From Anaerolineaceae bacterium (GTDB taxonomy: Bacteria > Chloroflexota > Anaerolineae > Anaerolineales > Anaerolineaceae), in the NCBI GenBank assembly GCA_011620505.1, contig WOZA01000011.1, positions 1 through 17,197 on the forward strand: a stretch of 17,197 nt of DNA, read 5' to 3'. Shown piece after piece: positions 13,238 through 17,197 of this stretch (the stretch's first letter is position 1; each line of letters begins with the position of its first letter). The position numbers and the translations under genes were made by a program. The notes below the pieces were generated by a model that saw only the letters and a list, made by a program, of their open reading frames with translations, was not told the origin of the DNA and ran no database searches.

Positions 13238-13702
13238 ATGACCAACTCTGACCCCGGCATTCAAACGCCCTCAAATGATAACCTCGAGCGCACCAAACGC
13301 GCTCAACTCGAACAAAGCGCCAGCAACGGATCCCGCTACTTTTTCTGGATCGCCTTTTTCTCAATCTTTAATCAAGTGATGGACCAATTCAGCTCCGAAC
13401 GCCGCTTTATCTTTGGCTTGGGCACGCCCCAATACATCGACCGCCTGCTGGAAGGATCCAACCCTGCTCTGATCTGGGGCATCATCATCGCCCTGTCAAT
13501 CATCTTCATACTTTTTGGCATTTTCTCAGGCCGCGGGAACGTTCCGATCTACATCGTTGGCATTCTTTTCTACTTGGTGGACATGGCTTTTTCGATCCTC
13601 TCCGGAAATATGGTTGGCACCGTGGTCCACGTCGTCTTCACAGTTCTGTTGGTGATGGGCCTGATTGCAACCATGAAACTCAAGGAACCATCGCCAGCCT
13701 AA
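13238..13702 (+). CDS. Small integral membrane protein, four predicted helices (154 aa)
   Basis: Not recognised as a named family. An N-terminal cytosolic-looking tail of about 30 residues rich in Asn, Thr, Ser and Gln is followed by membrane segments at about 33-50 (YFFWIAFFSIFNQV), 75-98 (ALIWGIIIALSIIFILFGIF), 102-121 (VPIYIVGILFYLVDMAFSIL) and 125-146 (MVGTVVHVVFTVLLVMGLIA). The body resembles small multi-helix membrane proteins with no enzymatic motif. The ATG has TTGGAG 6-9 nt upstream and the gene has its own strong promoter, so it is probably a separate unit from the preceding redox pair. Confidence 0.8.
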   Translation: MTNSDPGIQTPSNDNLERTKRAQLEQSASNGSRYFFWIAFFSIFNQVMDQFSSERRFIFGLGTPQYIDRLLEGSNPALIWGIIIALSIIFILFGIFSGRGNVPIYIVGILFYLVDMAFSILSGNMVGTVVHVVFTVLLVMGLIATMKLKEPSPA

Positions 13703-13775
13703 CCGTAGACCTGAAAACACAACAATTTCATAGCAGTCTCGCACAAGTGTGAGGTTCTACACTCACTATCTTCAG

Positions 13776-13805
13776 TTAACCTGTTATTAACATTTGTAGT
13801 AAAAT
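13776..13805 (+). promoter_or_regulatory. Candidate mgtC-like gene promoter (TTAACC-N18-TAAAAT)
   Basis: TTAACC at 13776-13781 and TAAAAT at 13800-13805 are 18 nt apart in the AT-rich spacer, with a start near 13812 and a leader of about 20 nt. That is too short for the long riboswitch-like leaders known for enterobacterial mgtA/mgtC. Moderate box quality. Confidence 0.4.
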
Positions 13806-13832
13806 AGGCTTTCCATAAGATGTGAGCGAACG

Positions 13833-14492
13833 ATGACTGAGATACCTTTATATGAAATATGCCTAAGACTGGCAGCCGCCCTCGTCGCTGGCGGCGCGAT
13901 AGGCTTTGAACGTGAACGCGACAGCCAGCCTGCCGGCTTGCGCACGCATATGATCCTCGCCCTGGGTGCTGCCCTGGTGATGATTCTCTCCATCAATATG
14001 GGCATTAAATTCGGTTCTGACCCAGCCAGGTTGGCAGCACAAGTCGTCTCGGGGATTGGCTTCCTTGGCGCAGGCGCTATTTTACGCTTCGGCTTCAACG
14101 TAAAAGGTCTCACGACCGCCTCCACCCTCTGGACTACTGCCATCGTCGGCATGGCAATTGGTTATGGGTATTACCTGGTTGCGCTTTTTGCGGTCGTTAT
14201 CTTACTCTTCGTCCTGACGCTCGTGGAACGCTTTGAAAAGAAGTTTGTGCGCGTTAACGTCATCCGCACAGTCGTGGTTGATGTTCACGACCGCGAAGGC
14301 ATCCTGCGCGAAGTGCGCAAAACCATCACAAAACATGCGGATGACATTTCTGTATTCAATGTGAACAAAAGTATCAAAAACAGACGCATGCGTCTTGAAA
14401 TCGTGGCGCGTTTTAACCGAAACGAAAAGCTCGAGGATTTGATGGAAGTCATTACTGCCATCGACGGCGTACGAGGTATCAAAATCGAGTAG
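13833..14492 (+). CDS. MgtC/SapB family membrane protein (219 aa)
   Basis: The N-terminal half (about 1-130) is the MgtC membrane domain, with GGAIGFERERDSQPAGLRTHMILALGAALVM, VVSGIGFLGAGAILR and the GLTTASTLWTTAIVGMAIG stretch, four to five helices in all. The C-terminal part (about 140-219) is a soluble domain beginning RVNVIRTVVVDVHDREGILREVRKTI and looks like the ACT-type regulatory domain often found on this family. In pathogens MgtC modulates ATP synthase and survival in low magnesium; in free-living bacteria the role is unclear. The ATG lacks a strong ribosome site (GAGCG 5 nt upstream). Neighbours give no functional hint. Confidence 0.92.
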   Translation: MTEIPLYEICLRLAAALVAGGAIGFERERDSQPAGLRTHMILALGAALVMILSINMGIKFGSDPARLAAQVVSGIGFLGAGAILRFGFNVKGLTTASTLWTTAIVGMAIGYGYYLVALFAVVILLFVLTLVERFEKKFVRVNVIRTVVVDVHDREGILREVRKTITKHADDISVFNVNKSIKNRRMRLEIVARFNRNEKLEDLMEVITAIDGVRGIKIE

Positions 14493-14524
14493 ACTCCACA
14501 TGTCAAGGCAGGGGGCGATTGATG

Positions 14525-14530
14525 TATACT
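14525..14530 (+). promoter_or_regulatory. TATACT -10 box close to the next start codon
   Basis: TATACT ends 10 nt before the ATG at 14541, with TG directly ahead of it. The expected start point is about 14537, leaving a leader of only three or four bases. No -35 match and no ribosome site precede the gene, which fits a near-leaderless transcript. Confidence 0.4.
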
Positions 14531-14540
14531 TTTCAACACC

Positions 14541-16193
14541 ATGCCGGATCTGAAGACCCTGTTAGCAAGTTACGACCTTGCTTTTCTGCGTGATATCGCT
14601 GAGCTCTGGGGGATTGAACTCCAGGCGGTCGAACGCCGCACTGTTCTGGCGGAACTCGCTAAGGCGATGACCTCCAAAGATCTTTTCGATGAGGTGTTTT
14701 CCGCACTGCCCCCTTCAGCGGTTGACGCGCTCATTAATCTTGGCACGATTGGCGGCAAGATGCCCTGGCAGACTTTTGAGCACGCCTATGGCGAACTCCG
14801 TCCAATGGGTCCAGCGCGCCGAAAGCGCGAAAAACCCCATCGCTTTCCGCAAAACACGGCTGAGAAGCTCTGGTTTCTTGGGCTTGTCGGAAGGGCTGCT
14901 TTGCGCGAAAACCAGGATTTGAGCGAGTTTGCTTTCATTCCCGATGAGTTCCTTGCCTGGCTGCCAGAGTCCGAGCAAGCCAAAGTGGAGGGCACCACTC
15001 TGCGCCAACTTCCCGCCTGGTCCAGCTCCAAAGTGACCGCCCTCCCACCTCACGGAGACCAGGTGCTGGATGATATCTGCACGCTCTTCGCCGCACTGCG
15101 CATGGAACTCGTTGAACGATTGCCGGGTTTGAGTGGAAAAGAAACAGGCTACTGGCAACTTTTACAGACGCTGGTGAAAACACTCAATTTGCTCGACGAG
15201 ACCGGGCAACCCAATGAAAACGCGCGCGTTTTCCTCGAAAGACCGCGCGGAGAAGCATTGAGATGGCTGGTGCAAAGCTGGGCGCAATGCCTGGAATTTG
15301 ATGAATTGTGCCTGGTGCCGCAATTACACTGTGAGGGTAACTGGCAGCACGCCACGGTTGCCCCGCGTCGGACGATCCTCGACCGCCTGGGTGCACTCCC
15401 AACCGACACCTGGTTCAAAACCCAGGATTTGATCGATGATATTTATCAATACCAGCCGGATTTTTTGCGCAGCGGCGCAGACTACAACACCTGGATTATC
15501 AGCAGCACTGACCCCGATGGCAGTTTACTGCACGGTTTTGAACACTGGCAGGACGTGGAAGGGCAATATATTCGCTTTCTCATCGAGGAAATGCTCGTCG
15601 ATCTGGGCATGGTGCAAACCGGTCAGCTCACAGACCAACCTGAAAGCCAGGTATTTCAGATCATGCCCTTGTTTTCCAAATCGCTCAACCCGGAGGGAAA
15701 ACTCGAGCTGCCAGAAGAGAACCAGCCAGTTTTGGTAGGCAGGGATGGAAAGCTCGAAATGACACCGCTGGTGCCGCGAATTGCGCGCTACCAGCTCTCG
15801 CGCTTTGCAGAATGGCGCTCGCTGCGCCCGGACCGTTTTGTCTTTCAACTTACGCCGGCCTCGCTGCAGGCAGCCGCGGAACAGGGTTTGGAACTCAAAC
15901 ACCTGCGGGCGTTGCTGCGAAAATATGGAAAGCCAGGCATCCCACCTGTGCTGCAAAAAGCCCTCACACGCTGGGAAAGCCATGGACTGGAAGCCCGCAT
16001 CGAACCCCTGCTGGTGCTGCGCCTGGCAGAACCCGAACTGCTTGAAAAACTGCGCGAGTCGAAGGCGTCTGGCTGCCTTGGAGAAACTCTCGGACCAACC
16101 GCTGTTTTGGTAAAACCGGGGTGTGGGTCCAGGGTGAGGGCTGCTCTGCGTGAGTTGGGCATCCTGACCGATTTACCTGGAGAGGATGAGTGA
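14541..16193 (+). CDS. Helicase-associated (XPB/Ssl2 N-terminal-like) domain protein (550 aa)
   Basis: The C-terminal 140 residues resemble the Helicase_C_3 / XPB-Ssl2 N-terminal-like domain: FVFQLTPASLQAAAEQGLELKHLRALLRKYGKPGIPPVLQKALTRWESHG, then LLVLRLAEPELLEKLRES and a final LRELGIL segment. The rest is helical and contains winged-helix-like stretches (for example SAVDALINLGTIGGKMPWQTFEHAYGEL around 60-87). No Walker A, DEAD box or other helicase motif is present, so it is not itself a helicase; DNA binding or transcription-repair association is inferred. The ATG at 14541 has no ribosome site but lies just behind a -10 box. It overlaps the next gene by 4 nt (GTGA), so a three-gene transcript with the membrane protein and CYTH gene is likely. 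Confidence 0.75.
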   Translation: MPDLKTLLASYDLAFLRDIAELWGIELQAVERRTVLAELAKAMTSKDLFDEVFSALPPSAVDALINLGTIGGKMPWQTFEHAYGELRPMGPARRKREKPHRFPQNTAEKLWFLGLVGRAALRENQDLSEFAFIPDEFLAWLPESEQAKVEGTTLRQLPAWSSSKVTALPPHGDQVLDDICTLFAALRMELVERLPGLSGKETGYWQLLQTLVKTLNLLDETGQPNENARVFLERPRGEALRWLVQSWAQCLEFDELCLVPQLHCEGNWQHATVAPRRTILDRLGALPTDTWFKTQDLIDDIYQYQPDFLRSGADYNTWIISSTDPDGSLLHGFEHWQDVEGQYIRFLIEEMLVDLGMVQTGQLTDQPESQVFQIMPLFSKSLNPEGKLELPEENQPVLVGRDGKLEMTPLVPRIARYQLSRFAEWRSLRPDRFVFQLTPASLQAAAEQGLELKHLRALLRKYGKPGIPPVLQKALTRWESHGLEARIEPLLVLRLAEPELLEKLRESKASGCLGETLGPTAVLVKPGCGSRVRAALRELGILTDLPGEDE

Positions 16194-16603
16194 GATCGAC
16201 CAAACCGGGGTTCTTCGTGAGGTTGTTGCGCTTCAGTTTTCTTTGGGCTGGTCTGGCGGGTTTTTTGCGGCTTTATGGCGCGATCACGCAGCAGCCTGAC
16301 ATCCTGGGCTTCAGCCAGAAAGCCTGGCTGCCTGCTTATTTGATGGTGGCTGGTGGATTAATGGGGTTGCTAAACCTGAGCACCTGGCTGATACTGAAGC
16401 GTAAGAACTTTGCGCCCGCGTGGCTGCCATGGGCAGGCGTGCTGATGAATATCACTGCCTACTGGCTCGAACGACTCTTGCTCTGGGCACCCACTCAGCG
16501 CAGCACAAACGCCACTTGGATGATTGGATTGCATGCTGCCTGGCTATTGTTGGCATTAATCAGCCAACTGCAAATGAAACGGAGATCAAATGAACACGTC
16601 TAA
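16190..16603 (+). CDS. Small membrane protein, four predicted helices (137 aa)
   Basis: Not recognised. Predicted membrane segments are at about 12-32 (LLRFSFLWAGLAGFLRLYGAI), 45-69 (AWLPAYLMVAGGLMGLLNLSTWLIL), 78-99 (WLPWAGVLMNITAYWLERLLLW) and 109-128 (WMIGLHAAWLLLALISQLQM), with basic residues at both ends. The start is GTG at 16190, inside a GTGA overlap with the previous stop and after GGAGAGG at about 16179-16185, so translation is coupled. Its tail overlaps the CYTH start by 14 nt. Confidence 0.78.
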   Translation: MRSTKPGFFVRLLRFSFLWAGLAGFLRLYGAITQQPDILGFSQKAWLPAYLMVAGGLMGLLNLSTWLILKRKNFAPAWLPWAGVLMNITAYWLERLLLWAPTQRSTNATWMIGLHAAWLLLALISQLQMKRRSNEHV

Positions 16604-17197
16604 TCAGGAAATTGAAGTCAAATTCCTCATCTCCAACCTGCCTGCCCTGCTTGGAAAGATCGAGAGCCTTGGCGCCCATACGCTGCGCCCGCGCATGCTT
16701 GAGGTAAATCTACGCTTCGACACGCATGACATGAAATTAAGCGAACGCGCCCAGGTGCTGCGCCTCAGGCAGGACGATCAGGCAATTTTGACCTTCAAAA
16801 GCCCGGGCGAAATCGTGAACGGGGTCATCTCCCGCACTGAACTGGAGGTGGTTGTCAGTGATTTTCAGACCACCCGCGCGATCCTCGAGGCGCTTGGCTT
16901 CCAGGTTTTCATGACCTACGAGAAGTATCGTCAAAACTTCAAATTGAACGACCTGGTGGCATCAGTGGACGAGATGCCCTACGGCAATTTCATCGAACTT
17001 GAGGGAAACAGCCCGGAGCACGTGCGCGCTACCGCCGACCTGCTTGGGTTGGACTGGAACCAACGCATCAACCTGAGCTATACAGCGCTGCTCGGCCTTT
17101 ACAACCAAAACACCGGGAAAACCTTCCGGGACTTAAGCTTTGAGACTTTTTCTGGCTTACGCGTTCTGCCTGAGCAACTTGGGCTGGCTTACGCTGA
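16590..17197 (+). CDS. CYTH domain protein, partial at the right edge (at least 202 codons)
   Basis: The frame from ATG 16590 stays open to the last base, so the gene is cut by the window. The start has GGAG 5 nt upstream (16581-16584) and overlaps the previous stop. The N-terminal EIEVKF (E7-I-E9-V-K11) is the ExExK metal-triphosphate signature of the CYTH fold (class IV adenylate cyclase, thiamine triphosphatase, inorganic triphosphatase). Alternating basic and acidic tunnel strands follow: LRFDT, VLRLRQDDQAILTFKSP, RTELEVVV, YEKYRQNFKL, ASVDEMPYGNFIELEG. The lysine and arginine ligands expected on the tunnel strands appear present. Substrate cannot be told from sequence; an added C-terminal region after about residue 180 continues beyond the window. 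Confidence 0.88.
   Translation, partial: MNTSNQEIEVKFLISNLPALLGKIESLGAHTLRPRMLEVNLRFDTHDMKLSERAQVLRLRQDDQAILTFKSPGEIVNGVISRTELEVVVSDFQTTRAILEALGFQVFMTYEKYRQNFKLNDLVASVDEMPYGNFIELEGNSPEHVRATADLLGLDWNQRINLSYTALLGLYNQNTGKTFRDLSFETFSGLRVLPEQLGLAYA

Noticed and set aside
13745..13772. Possible terminator hairpin after the small membrane protein gene
   Set aside because: GTGT and ACAC can pair around a loop, but only about 4 bp form cleanly and no T run follows.
13703..13832. Magnesium riboswitch or long leader before the MgtC-like gene
   Set aside because: The spacer is only 130 nt and the predicted leader is about 20 nt, too short for a known Mg2+-sensing leader.

Overview
The window looks like an ordinary chromosomal stretch from a member of the Chloroflexota, probably the Anaerolineae or a relative. 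This is an inference from gene content, not a phylogenetic result. The pointers are an archaeal-type HMG-CoA synthase with a class II HMG-CoA reductase, an XPB/Ssl2-N-like protein of a kind common in that phylum, and moderate-to-high GC with clean Shine-Dalgarno sites. I see no tRNA, rRNA, CRISPR array, transposase or phage gene.

Layout. (1) 1-3430, plus strand: an unrecognised 177-aa protein gene, then polA encoding DNA polymerase I with all three nuclease/polymerase domains intact, closed by a probable hairpin terminator. (2) 3390-3778: a non-coding convergent spacer carrying two kinds of small repeat. (3) 3779-5570, minus strand: dnaA, with no dnaN beside it and no visible DnaA-box cluster, behind an AT-rich leader that holds a candidate promoter, a palindrome and an odd 88-codon ORF sharing an ATGA with dnaA. 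(4) 5567-11520, minus strand: a tightly packed five-gene block read in the order HMG-CoA reductase, HMG-CoA synthase, thiolase-like protein, LPG-synthase-type membrane protein, FAD-dependent amine-oxidase-like protein. The first two are upper mevalonate (isoprenoid) enzymes, so the membrane protein and oxidoreductase may act on isoprenoid or envelope lipids. (5) 11600-13176, plus strand: a thioredoxin-reductase-like flavoprotein followed by a cysteine-rich DUF1284 protein. (6) 13181-14492: a small four-helix membrane protein with its own promoter, then an MgtC/SapB protein. (7) 14541-17197: a coupled trio of helicase-associated-domain protein, small membrane protein and CYTH-domain protein; the last runs off the right edge.

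Most worth a second look: the thiolase-like protein sits 1 nt behind HMG-CoA synthase but appears to have lost every catalytic residue of its family (nucleophilic Cys to Glu87, HDCF to SDNS, GHP to GFP). The DUF35 partner usual in the archaeal thiolase/HMG-CoA synthase complex is not next to it. This suggests a catalytically dead structural partner for HMG-CoA synthase. Second, the thioredoxin-reductase-like protein keeps its CxxC but has degenerate NADPH-binding motifs, suggesting a different electron donor. Its promoter region carries a 7-5-7 palindrome over the -35 box. Third, several -10-like hexamers lie almost against start codons, suggesting leaderless or near-leaderless transcripts.
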